Positions 28,578 through 39,261 of a DNA stretch of 64,000 nt are shown here, piece after piece; the first letter of the stretch is position 1, and the number at the start of each line of letters is the position of its first letter. The stretch spans positions 12,146,716 through 12,210,715 of the forward strand of contig CP154954.1 in assembly GCA_039621445.1 (NCBI GenBank). The letters are read 5' to 3'. The notes below the pieces were generated by a model. It worked only from the letters and a program-made list of their open reading frames with translations, was not told the DNA's origin and did no database searches. The translations under genes were made by a program, and so were the position numbers. The DNA comes from Euglena gracilis. Lineage: Eukaryota > Euglenida > Euglenophyceae > Euglenales.

Positions 28578-29186
28578 ATGCAAAGCACAAATGCGAACAA
28601 TGGAAACACACCTATTAACTATGCTTTGTTAACAGGTTCGCTTCGTGGACTGCAGAATGCAGACGAAGTCGCTACGGCGACAGAAAATTTTTCCTTACAA
28701 CGGGCGAATGCCCAAGTCGCTTTAGCGACAGAAAACTTTTATTCACAAGGGGGGGATGCCCAAGCCGCTTCTGCGGTGGAAAATTTTTCCGTACAAGGGG
28801 CGGAGGCTCAAGCCGCTTCGGCGGTGCCCCCCCCCCCACAACTGGGTTTTCGAACCCAAACCGCATTAGCGGTGCCCCCCCCACAACTGGGTTTTCGAAC
28901 CCAAACCGCATTAGCGGTGCCCCCCCCACAACTGGGTTTTCGAACCCAAACCGCATTAGCGGTGCCCCCCCCCCCTCTACAACAAGCCGCTTCGGCGGTG
29001 CCCCCCCCCTACAAGGGTCTTCGGACCCAAGCCGCTTCGGCGGTGCCCTCCCCCTCCAAGGGTCTTCGGACCCAAGCCGCTTCGGCTGTGCCCCCCCCTC
29101 CAAGGGTATTCGGACCCAAACCGCTTCGGCGGTGCCCCCCCCCAAGGGTCTTCGGACCCAACCCGCATTCGCGGACCCACCGTTAA
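28578..29186 (+). pseudogene. gag N-terminal region with 44-45-bp tandem repeats
   Basis: The first ATG after the primer site in a good position is at 28578. The reading is Ala/Asn/Gln-rich and then becomes a tandem array. Units start at 28838, 28883 and 28928 (45 bp each), followed by related 44-45-bp units at about 29015, 29060, 29102 and 29146. Each unit combines a C run with a GGGTT-TTCG-AACCC or GGGTC-TTCG-GACCC hairpin and a CCGC-NNNN-GCGG hairpin. Varying C-run lengths shift the frame, so the join to the main gag frame at 29306 is broken. Antisense frames here are shadows. Confidence 0.6.
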
Positions 29187-29305
29187 AACAGCCGCATTTG
29201 CGGTGCAACATAACCCTACAATGGGTATACGGACCCCCTCCGCTTCTGCGGAGTCTGACTCACAAGTGGGCAGAATGCCCGAACGGGACTGGCAATTAGT
29301 GCCTT

Positions 29306-32300
29306 TTGGCACCCAATTGCCAACAGAGCCCCCCCCCCTTACGAGGACGGGTTGGAAACACCTTGTTTTTTCCAACCCCCCCCCCGGCCCTACCACCGGT
29401 AAGCCCCATTCGGGACTTGTCCCCCCCTCCACAATTGGCAGAAATCCCAGAACTACCTTGGTACGCTGAAATGCGGTTGGTGGTCCCGGACACTGCCGGT
29501 GTCATTGTTCCCATGGACAATGACCCCGAGGAAGACCGGGATTCGTTCTCCAGTAATACCGTTGAGCGCGTAGTCGCAAATTTACCGGGGAACCACCCAC
29601 TACAACAGCAATTTCGACACATCCAAGCATGTGTCCAAAATTGCGCTAAAACACTGAACCAAGTCCTACAATTTGATGAAGACAGTCACAAGGCCGTTTT
29701 CGGCAAGCTGGACTTCCTTTGGAAATACATCCAAGAATTTGGACAATTTTGCCAAAAGAATTTTAATTCCACTACAATGGACCTTCAGAACCTCCACCAA
29801 GGTTTTGACGCATTTTTACGCAACACCTTGGTACAAAACTTCCAACAAGTACAAGAGACCCTCCATACCGCGGAATCGCGTAATAACGCAAAATTTTCAC
29901 ATTTACAACAAAATCTACAACAACTGTTTACACAACTGGAAAATGTTTCTTATACAATGCAAGAAATGCAGTCCCGGTTACAACAACGGGATAAAGTGCC
30001 TACGGGTGCGGAACTTGGCTCATATGTCTCATATGAGCACTTTTCAAATTTGTCCAATGTTGTACAACAGTCCCAAGAACACATTTTGCGTTTGGGTGAT
30101 GAAAACGCGAGTTTTCATCAAAATTTTGCACAAATACGCGAAAACTATGTACAAAGAGCTTTTGCTCAACAACTGGAAGAGCGGATTGCTCGCTTAGAAC
30201 AAACCTCCTGCAAATGCGGTGAATTTTCCAACACTTTGACCACATTGCACACTCAAGTGGCGTAAATCGTGCATCGGCAGGATTTCCTCCATGAGAAGTG
30301 GCAAAACGACACACAAAAACTTGAAACTGCTTCCAATGCGCTACAAACCGCTACGGTGGAGCTCCAATCCCGCGATGCGGTGATTCTTAGCTTACAAACC
30401 GCGAATGCGGAACTCCAAGACCGAGAAACGGTCATAACTACCATCCAAACCGCGAATGCGGACCTCCAAATTGCGTTTGCAGACCTGAAAACCGCTTTTG
30501 CGGATGTTTCGGGACTACAAACTGCAATTGGGGACTTACAATGCCGCTTTGCGGAAACTTCCACCAAAAATCCCAGTATGGGAGCATTACGATCCACTGT
30601 AACCGATTTGCACAATCAGTTACAAGCGGACGTGAACAAAATCGAATCCGCGTTTGCGGATTTGCACAAACGGTGCAACGGTATTCAAAACTGAATTCCG
30701 GATGTCACCGGCATTGAAACCGCGCTTGCGGATTTGAATACCCAACACAAAACTCTACAATCCACCACTTCCCATTTACAAAAACGCGTACAAGCACTTA
30801 CTACAAGGGTCTCCGGACTCCAACCATCTTCGGATGGTCAACCGGTTCGCGACGTCGAACTACCCCTTGATTTTCGCACATTTTACGACCAAATGGTTGC
30901 GAAAAATCAGGAAAACTTACAAGATTTTTGTGAAACCTTGATGAAGACCAAAAATTCGGTCACCCAACAAGTTCTCACACTAAAAAAACAAATTTCGGTG
31001 TTGGAGAACCGACTTTCTACAATGATGGATGACAAAACCGCTGAAAATGCGGTATGGGTACCCCAACCCACGTTGGGTACCACAACCCCACAAACCGAGA
31101 ATCGGTTGAACGCCCTTACAACCGCCATGGAGACTTTGGTTAAGCGGGTCCAATTCTTGCACACCACTTTTACAAAGCTTTCCGCGGATTTTGACTCCAT
31201 TACTGACAAATTACCACTTTTGGATGAGTTACCCTCATACCGCAAACGTATTAAGCGTTTGCAGTGTGATGTTGAACGAATTTCAGACCTTTTCCAAGTG
31301 GTCGGTTCATTCGAACAAAGCATCCAGGATTTTGCATTGAGTTTAGATGAGATTCATGCAAAATCCTACAACCCCTCGCACTTTTCCCCTGAAAACCGTG
31401 TTTTCGGTGGTCAAAATGCAACTTCCAGCTCACAACGCGCTTTTCGCGCATCAACCGAAGCATCTTCGGATGCCCGACTTGCAACTCGCGACTTTGTGCA
31501 TCAAATTCCCGATTCGTTGGATGCCAATTCATCCAAAAGCGCAGTATGCGCACCCCTACAAGCATCTTTGGATGCGCATGCCCTACAAGCATCCACGGAT
31601 GCACGTGATCATGAACATGCCTACAATCGCGATTACAATCGCCCATTTATACCACAACTTAAGATTCCCCCCCCTAAGGGTGAATCTTCGGATGAGGAAC
31701 CGGTTTTTACCACAAAAACCGCGAATCCTCCGGTTTTACAACAAGTAATTCGCGAATCGGGACTGATTCGCGGTATGAGCCATACCCCTACCCCGGGTAT
31801 TGGCCATGGATCGCGAATGCGAAACACGGAATTTACCTCGGTTCCCCGATTTGTGGGTGAACAACGGGATTCCTATCCCCCTGGTATGTTACCACACCCC
31901 GAATCACGGAATCTCGACCCTTTACAATCCGAATCGCGGAATCGCGAAACACAACCATACAATTCGCGGAACTGCGACGTACCAAATACCCATGGTACCT
32001 ACGTAACCATGAGTACCATTCTGGATGCGCATTCGTACATCCCACCACAACAACCCTACAATAACAATTACGATGGAAATCGCGGCCCATAACGCGATTT
32101 CAAAGGTACCATTACAATTGCCAACAAGGTAAAACCACAATGAGACGGAGATCCCACAACTTGGAAACAATTTTGGCGCGACTGGACATACTACTGGGAC
32201 TTGAAGGGTCCAACCCAAGACGGGAAACCCCAGGTAATCAAAATGGAATTTATTGATTGCCTTCCCAAGGAAGAAAAAGATCGCGCCCGACAACTTGTGA

Positions 32301-32593
32301 TCCGGAATCGGATTACTTTTGATGAACTGGTTGACCAATATGTGTCAACCTGTTCAAGCCTAATTTCGCGAATTACGCTGGAGAAAAAATGGCGGCAATT
32401 CGCGCCAACGGACCGAAAATGGAAGTCAATCGACCTTTGGTATTCCAAATGGTTGGGATTGGCTTCTGAGGTTGATGAACTGGGTGAGAACCAAATGAAA
32501 GAACAATTCGATGCGGTTCTCCTCGATTTTCATTCCTACAATTATCAAGGACATCCACCGCGAGGAACTCGCGGACTACAAACTCACACTTGA
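29306..32593 (+). pseudogene. gag: coiled-coil and capsid region
   Basis: One reading frame runs from 29306 to 32593, interrupted only by TAA 30263, TGA 30692, TAA 32090 and TGA 32141. The first part is a long coiled coil (DLQNLHQGF, FSHLQQNLQQLF, LEERIARLEQ). The middle has an 11-residue-like repeat with cores such as TANAELQ, TANADLQ and TAFADV. The last part, after 32144, has the Trp-rich start of a retrotransposon capsid (TTWKQFWRDWTYYWDL) and LVIRNRITFDELVDQY. A frame change near 32525 leads to a short helical end. Element E carries a homologue at 55319-56353. Gag would form the particle shell. Confidence 0.75.
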
Positions 32594-32639
32594 ACAAAGA
32601 TGGAACTATGTTTCCAAACAAATGAAACTCTCATAACTT

Positions 32640-33521
32640 TTGGGACAGATACAATCGGCTTACACCCACCACCCTACCGCCGGTCTCCCTAGCGGTACGG
32701 TAAGTGCCCTACAAAAGACTTCTTCTCCAAAATCCCCACGGGGATACGGTAAACATACAAACTCGCAAAGGGGAGATACAAAAACGCGCTATCCGCGCTC
32801 ATCTGACCAATCTACTGACAAAACTTGCTTTTTGTGCAACAAAGCGGGGCATACGTCCCGTGACTGCCCCCACCCTGATACGCGATAGCGGTATCAGAGT
32901 CCAAGGGGTTCACAATCCTCGCGGAGCTCGCGCTCCTCCGGATATTCGCACAAATCTATACAATCACAATCGTCGGGTTATCGACAAAGGTCCCGATCAC
33001 CGTTCCGCGACCGCGGACGCGATCGAGCACCTCGTGGTCGATCACCCCGACCCCCTTACAAACGTGATACAAATCGCGACTCATCGCGATCACGTTCACG
33101 AAGTGGATCAACTTCTTCGCGATCGTCATCCGGGAAACCGGGTTACAACAACCGTGGTCGAACGGGATTCCGTTCTCCAAGACCTCCAAGGGGTGAAAGC
33201 CCATCACAAAACCGACAACAATCACAAAACCGACAAAAGTGTTCCCTTTGTGGATCACACAACCACCACTCGTCCAAATGTTACCGCGCTCGCTCTCCCC
33301 GCCCGAACCAACGTCACCACAATGATACAAAACACAACAACAAACACAAGGTCGGGTTCAAAATCTCCTCTTTAGAGGAGGGAACCCCAGCTTCGGGCGG
33401 GGAGGGGGATGAGAACTCCGAATCCTCGTTGGAGGACGACCGCAATGCGGTCCGTGCATTGCGCGCTATCTACTCACACAAGAAAACGATAAACAGCCGA
33501 AGTGCTGAATCGGACTTGGAG
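32640..33521 (+). pseudogene. Nucleocapsid with two CCHC zinc knuckles and RS-rich linker
   Basis: The first knuckle, CFLCNKAGHTSRDC, is at 32826-32867. An in-frame TAG at 32886 follows, and the same frame then continues through a very Arg/Ser-rich segment (SRSPFRDRGRDRAPRGR) to a second knuckle, CSLCGSHNHHSSKC, at 33240-33281. It closes with an acidic tail. CCHC knuckles bind RNA during packaging. The RS-rich linker between two knuckles resembles splicing-factor tails and may add RNA affinity. The frame ends at TAG 33522-33524, exactly between nucleocapsid and protease. Confidence 0.78.
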
Positions 33522-33524
33522 TAG

Positions 33525-34775
33525 GGGAGCCCGAGGTCTGTGGGCACGGACCTCTGGGCTGATGAACAGACGGAAGTAGGACCTGATCAACCTTACTTTC
33601 CCTGCCCATCTGCCTTTTTGGTCGGTACCCAGAAAATTTTCGGGTCCCCCACCCCCCACTCCAAATTTCTGCCTGGAATGCTGAGCAAAGTAGGAACGGT
33701 ATCCTGGAATAGTTGGAGAGACAACAATTTTACACCTGATCCTGCACTTTGCGTACCCCCCATGGAACTTTTGGTCCAAGCGGAAATCCGAACACAAAAT
33801 TTTTCTACCAAATGCAAAATTTTGGTCGACACAGGGTGTCGCATTCCCCTTCTCTTTCGAACGGGATTAATTCCCAACTCCTGCTTGGTAAAAGCCAAGT
33901 ACCCCATCAAAATTATGACTGCCGACAACAGCCCCATGTGTGGTGGTGACTTGGGATGCTTTTTGGACATACTCCTCCCCATCATCCACAAGCACCACTC
34001 ACAGCCCCCACACATACCAAATTTTCTGGGTACCTGGAGTTACGAATCGGGTATCCGCGGGTCTGACGTAATGTTGGGTTTTCCGTTCTTGCGTCAGAAC
34101 CGCCTTGTTGTGGACTGCCCCTCCCTCGGTTTGCGCACTACTTCACGCACACAACCCACACCACCGAAATTCTCCCCCAAGACATCTTCCCAGATGTCCC
34201 CCCGCCTATCCACAACGTTTTCTACAACCGAAAACACCGTTTCCTACACCAGGGGTAAAGAGAAAGCTGCCACCCTACCCACTACACTTTTACCGCACGT
34301 TTCCAATGCGGTAGGGAAAGCGAGTAGCTTAACCACCAACGTTTCACTGGGTTCCAAGGTGAAAGCCCAAAGGCCTGAAGTTATAACGGTGTCCAGTAGC
34401 CGCCCAGCTGCACAACTTTTACGTTTTCCACCAGGTGTGTCGATTTCGGACACCCCTGTACACCCCCCAGCAGCTACAACTTTCAACACCCCCATACACA
34501 CACTACACACGACTGACATGCACTACCAGACCGACACTTCCTTCCAATGCGCACATTGCCGGAGAATTTCCACACAACCTGATTTCGACTGTGGATGTAT
34601 TGTTGAACCTTCCAAACTAATCGCTTTACTCAACAACCAGAGTACACTTGGTACCCGGACCGGTATCGAGTATACCCTGCCCTCTGAACGAGAACACAAC
34701 ACACCGGAATGTTACCCGTTGTGTGTTGAAGTACATCGACAACTGGACAAACGCGGAATCGCGTCCCTATTCTGA
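33525..34775 (+). pseudogene. pol: aspartic protease region
   Basis: Same frame as the nucleocapsid, after the TAG at 33522. The protease core is KILVDTGCRIPLLFRTG, with DTG at 33828-33836. Downstream come IKIMTADNSPMCGGDLG and VMLGFPFLRQNRLVVDC, the expected flap and closing strands of a retropepsin. The remainder is Pro/Thr/Ser-rich linker with a CAHCRRI…CGC cysteine cluster. TGA at 34773 interrupts the frame, which then continues. The enzyme would cleave the Gag-Pol precursor. Confidence 0.78.
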
Positions 34776-35445
34776 ATCGCCAGAATCGCACATGAAGACC
34801 TCCAATGGCAGAAAGCCAACCTTCCTGACCCCGAATGGCAGAATGCCAATCCTTCCAATGTCCCTGCATACAAGTGGCAGAATGCCAACAATAATTATCC
34901 TCCGTACAATACACCTGATACACTTGATACAATGATTAATGAAGAGTCTTCGGACACACCGCATTACCGATGTGGCTCGGCAAACTGTGTTTCAGCCCTC
35001 CACAGGACTGAAACTGCGACAGTTTTCGCGAACCGCAACTGGAATGCGTTAAATTTTGGACAATATCGCATTTTGGAAACTTGGTTTTCCAAAATTGCGC
35101 AAATCGCGAAGTCGATGGACCTACAATTGGAGATTGACACATTCTCGTCCAAAGCACATTCTCGTTTATCCAATTACTGGTCAAGCCGTACAAATGCGTT
35201 TGATAAGTTTTGGGGTGATGTGGTCCTGTGGCTACACCCACCTCTGAAACTTATCCCTCTTGTCGTCGACAAGATCCTTCGGGATCAAGCACGCGGTGTG
35301 CTACTCATTCCTATAAATCCCGAAGCGGAACGGTTCCAACAACTGACGTATGTCACTTTTCACTGGTGGGATTTACCGAATGACACCCCCTTGTTCGATG
35401 ATTTTTGCGGTGTCATGTTACCACCATTGAAAGAACTCATTTTCG
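34776..35445 (+). pseudogene. pol: distal RNase H-like module before RT
   Basis: Same frame as the protease. From about 35050 it reads QLEIDTFSSKAHSRLSNYWSS, NAFDKFW, VVLWLHPPLKLIPLVVDKIL and GVLLIPINPEAERFQQL. This pattern (D-x-F-x-S, A-x-x-x-x-W, PP-x-x-x-I, K-I, then a hydrophobic strand with P) is what normally follows RNase H in DIRS and Ngaro elements. Here it precedes RT in a Ty3-like element. A frameshift near 35445-35455 separates it from RT. Family assignment is by pattern only. Confidence 0.5.
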
Positions 35446-35449
35446 TGTT

Positions 35450-36600
35450 TGTTTCTTTGATGCATTCGGAACTGTGGAGTACACTGACAAATTCCTACGG
35501 GACAAAGGTCAGAATGACCAAACATACCAACTATCCGCAGTGACAGAAAGCGGTGGTCAACACCCCAAGTCACAAGAACTATGTACAAAGATAAATCGCG
35601 AATTCAGTGATGTTTTAGAACATCCTATCTATGCCCATGACATAGATCCTGCAATTCGCGGACCTTTTGGTGTCTGTAAAATCGAACTCAAAGAAGGTGC
35701 ACAGCCCATGCACCGAAAATTCTTTCGCTGTTCAGGCGAAAGAGAACAAGCTCTCAACACAATGATCGAAAAACTGATTGAACGAAAATGGATCATACCC
35801 TCCAAAAGCGAGTGGACCTCACAAGCTTTTGTTGTGCCCAAGCCTCCCGATGCTTCTGGAGAGAAGAAGTGGAGACTTGTGCTGGATTACCGATACTTGA
35901 ACTCACAGACAAAAGACGATCCATTTCCGTTACCACTTATCGAAGACCTGATATATCGATTTTCGACTCTAGAGGATGGTTTTCAACAGATGCACTTACA
36001 CCCTGACTCACAAACGTAAACCGCATTTGTAACCTCCCGCGGAGTTTACCAATGGACGGTGTTACCAATGGGTGTTAAGAACGGCCCAGCCATGTTCCAA
36101 AGAACGATACAATGTATTTTACGAGACTTACCGTTTGCCGTTGTATACATTGATGACGTGCTGATTGGCACACCCCCTCCACTTACAAATTCGGGTAGTG
36201 ATATCCTTGATATTCACTACCGCGATATACGTTCCGTACTGACAACGTTTCAAAAACATCTGCTTTTCGTCAAAGGTGCGAAAATGCATTTGTTTCGCGA
36301 AACTATAAAATTTTGTGGACACATTCTTAACAACGGACAAAGGAGAGCATCTCCAAGCAAACTTGAAGCTATAAAGAAGTGGACACCTGAAAACATCAAG
36401 ACAATCACCCATCCAAAAGGATTTTTGGGTTTAGCGCAATATTACGTGATTTACATGAAGGATTTCTCAAAAATCGCGGTACCACTGACGCGGCAACTCA
36501 AAAATCGCGCTCCTGACAATACAAACATACAATGGGACGATACAATGCGAGAATCGCTAACGACAATTAAACAACTTATGTTGGACAACGTTGTACTTGA
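35450..36600 (+). pseudogene. pol: reverse transcriptase
   Basis: Typical Ty3/Gypsy RT: IEKLIERKWIIPSKSEWTS, FVVPKPPDASGEKKWRLVLD, YRYLNSQTKDDPFPLP, TAFVTSRGVYQWTVLPMGV and AVVYIDDVLIG. The YIDD box is at 36146-36157. HLLFVKGAKMHLF and KFCGHIL follow. A single TAA at 36017 lies in frame between SQT and TAFVT; otherwise the frame is open. It would copy the element RNA using the tRNA primer. Confidence 0.9.
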
Positions 36601-37024
36601 CATTGCTGACCCGTACAAACCATACGTACTGGAGGTCGACAGCAGCGACTATGCTGTCGGCGGTGTGTTGAGTCAACATAACTCGTCCAATGAACTGCGC
36701 CCTGTAGCATTCTTCAGCAGAAAGCTACAAGGTGAAGACGGAAAAGGACAAGTCAAATGGAGCATACGAGAAAAGGAGACGTATGCCATTGTCCTTATCC
36801 TACACAACTTCCGAAGTTGGGTCGCCAGTTCACTCGTACAAATACTTGTGTTGACAGACCATGAGACTCTCAAACACTGGTACACCGAAGACTTGAACAA
36901 AGCCATGTCCTCAGTTGGCCGAAGATGCCGATGGCACGAATTTTTGAGTCAATTCAACCTGGTGGTAGTTTACACACCAGGTCATACTCAAAAAGTCGCA
37001 GACCCACTTTCAGGTGCACCCTGA
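36601..37024 (+). pseudogene. pol: RNase H
   Basis: Continues the RT frame. Motifs: VLEVDSSDYAVGGVLSQ (first Asp), WSIREKETYAIVLIL (Glu), ILVLTDHETLKHW (Asp) and VVYTPGHTQKVADPLSG (last Asp). All four catalytic acidic positions are present. The frame ends at TGA 37022; the integrase linker continues in another frame. Confidence 0.88.
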
Positions 37025-38240
37025 CGAGGGTGATGCCACGTTTCACGGAAGTCGTGAAGCCGACGACGAAGCAAGGCGCGCAGACGCCGCTGACAACCTA
37101 CTTGACAGTTTTCCTGTCTCGCGGAATTGGCGGCGGATGCCGATAGCCCCCGTACGGGGAAAACGACAACACGGCAGAATGCCGGGCCCCCGCCGAGTTA
37201 CGCGATCAGAATCTCCATCCCCTCTCTTTTTTCGTGAATGGGATTATTCAAAGGATGATTTTTACAATGAAGTCGTACAAAGACTGCGTAATGGTGAATT
37301 CGTTGAGAATTATACCTTATCGCCTTTACGTTTGATTTTTCGGAATGATACTGGTTACAAGTACCGCATACCCTGTGACTTGTTTGATGACGTACGTTTA
37401 TGTTATCACAACCAAGGCCACCCTGGGGCCCCCAAACTTCTTTGGTGGGTCGCAGATACTGTACAACCCTGACCGAAAAAGATTTGTACAAGCGCTGTTT
37501 ACAAATTTCGCAACGGTGCCAAATTTGTCAAGCTGTGAAAACGCGCAGAGGTACCCCCCTGGTACGTTGGACTTCTTCCCCGTACCAAATGACATTTTTA
37601 CATCCCTCTGCATGGATTTTCTGGAACTTGAACCTTGCAAAGGAACAGATGACAAAACTTACGATTACATTCTTGTTGTCGTCTGTCGGCTGAGTGGGTA
37701 CATCGTAGCCATTCCATGCTAGAAAGCAGGGTTGACAGCACAAGTTTTGGCACAAATGTTTTCAGAAAGATGCATTTGCCTCATGGGTTTACCGAATGAA
37801 ATCGTGAGTGATCAAGACCATTTGATTTCTTCTCGATTTTTTACAACTCTTTGCGGTTTACTCGGAATTGAGCAGCATTTTTCTATCATTTTTCGTCCAA
37901 AAGGCAATGGTCGCGCTGAAGCAGCAGTTAAAGCTGTAGTCAACATGCTACGACTTTCACTGGCCGAATCGCACAATGCCTGGCTACAAGTATTACGCTG
38001 GTGTTTATTTTATATCAACACTTTACCGGGTCTGATATTACAATACTCACCGTACAAAATCGTCTTCGGACGAGACCCCCTAGCCATGGGCGACATCCCG
38101 TCAGAACGACCCGCTCGTTCTCGCGTGAGTTGCGAAACATGGTTCTCTGAAGTAGAAACCTTGCGCACGGATGTGCAAAAGCGCGTAGTCGCTATAAAAA
38201 AAAAAAAAAAAAAAACAAAAAAAAAAAAAAAAAAAAAAAA

Positions 38241-38276
<36 letters not shown>

Positions 38277-38337
38277 ACAATACAAACCAAAGACAATTTT
38301 TACAACAGTACAAATCACCGATATACAACCCAGGTGA
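37025..38337 (+). pseudogene. pol: integrase
   Basis: The N-terminal zinc part is split over two frames: LCYHNQGHPGAPKLLWW (His pair), then CLQISQRCQICQAVKTR (Cys pair). The catalytic core runs CMDFLEL, YDYILVVVCRLSGYIVAIP, NEIVSDQDHLISSRFF and PKGNGRAEAAVKAVVNML, giving the D, D and E positions. The common Asp before RLSG is Cys. TAG at 37720 lies in frame after IPC. The end passes into a 76-bp A-rich tract (38196-38271) where the frame is lost. It would insert the DNA copy. Confidence 0.85.
38196..38271. repeat. A-rich tract between integrase core and chromodomain
   Basis: Seventy-six bases of A with only two C interruptions inside pol. Frame +1 upstream becomes frame +2 downstream, so the tract length has drifted. 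The translated poly-Lys is not expected in this family. Confidence 0.95.
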
Positions 38338-38737
38338 CCGCATGTGGGTTCGGAACAGTAGAACCCGCATGCAATCCACGAAGTTGGACCCCCTCTGGAT
38401 CGGACCATGTGAGATCCTCGATCGGTTGGGTACAAGTGGGCGCTATAAAGTCGCTTTACCCAACGGGGTCGAGGATGTACACATGGATGACTTCAAACCA
38501 TACCTGACTCCACCAAACGGTAAAGCAATACCCTGCCTCTACTTTAAACCACGGTCAAAACTGCCTGAAACAGATGATTTTGTCGTTGACAAAATTCTCG
38601 ACCACAAAGTAGACCGGGGTATAAATTACTGGAAGGTGAGGTGGAAAGGCTATGGTCCCGCAGAGGACACTTGGGAACCTGCAACTCGTTTTGTTGGTTA
38701 TATCCAACAAGACTGGAAACTATGGAAACAACATTGA
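38272..38737 (+). pseudogene. pol: integrase C-terminal end and chromodomain
   Basis: The GPY/F-like part reads [13 protein letters not shown] and [17 protein letters not shown], then [20 protein letters not shown]. The chromodomain is at about 38575-38730: [32 protein letters not shown], then FVGYIQQ, with the aromatic W/Y residues of a methyl-lysine cage. In chromoviruses this domain guides insertion into chromatin carrying histone H3 marks. Ends TGA 38735-38737. Confidence 0.9.
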
Positions 38738-39261
38738 CATTTCTGTAAATACCTTCTAATGGATGATGTACAAAGATGTCCAAGATTTGTCCATAGCATG
38801 GACTTTCAACAAAATGTATAATGGGCGGATGCCAAAATGTATAATGGGCGGATGCCAAACCATTTTGTCCCTAGCGAGGGACTTTTCGCTAAAGGACTAC
38901 GGTCCTGAGTCGTGCATTTTTACACTTGGAGCTACAATTTTGATTTTACAATAAGTGCAAACATACAAATATTTTTGTGTGTGTGCACACTTGCTCGCAT
39001 GCGTACAATGTTACCGTACAATGCCTTACTTCTGTTTCCCCACAGCTCAGTACTTGCTCTTATTTGCTGTTTTTCAAGATGGATACTGGAGGAAGGGGAC
39101 CTGGTCCCCCATCCTCCCAACCGTATGTTCCCCCTGGATAATCTCCTACGGGAGGACCCCCTCACCCACAACCTCCTTCGGGAGGACGAGGACTTGCACT
39201 CCCTCGTGGAGGGCAAGTCCCCGTTCGGCATGTACAAGCTGCTTCGGCAGCAAGGCCCGTA
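38738..39261 (+). other. Non-coding stretch between pol and accessory region
   Basis: No long motif-bearing frame before about 39100. Contains two copies of a tataatgggcggatgcc word (38818 and 38840) and hairpins CTCC-TACG-GGAG (39143-39154), CCTCC-TTCG-GGAGG (39172-39185) and GCTGC-TTCG-GCAGC (39238-39251). The accessory reading frame may begin here, because its frame is open just upstream of 39262. Confidence 0.5.

Noticed and set aside
28838-29170. CRISPR-like array
   Set aside because: Units of 44-45 bp are wholly repetitive without unique spacers and lie inside a retrotransposon gag in a eukaryote.
28672-29432. Minus-strand frames with a repeated LGSEDP-type peptide
   Set aside because: Shadow of the gag tandem repeat; the palindromic units make both strands look repetitive and open.
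38196-38337. Poly-lysine protein tail
   Set aside because: A-tract artefact; the chromodomain frame resumes beyond it.
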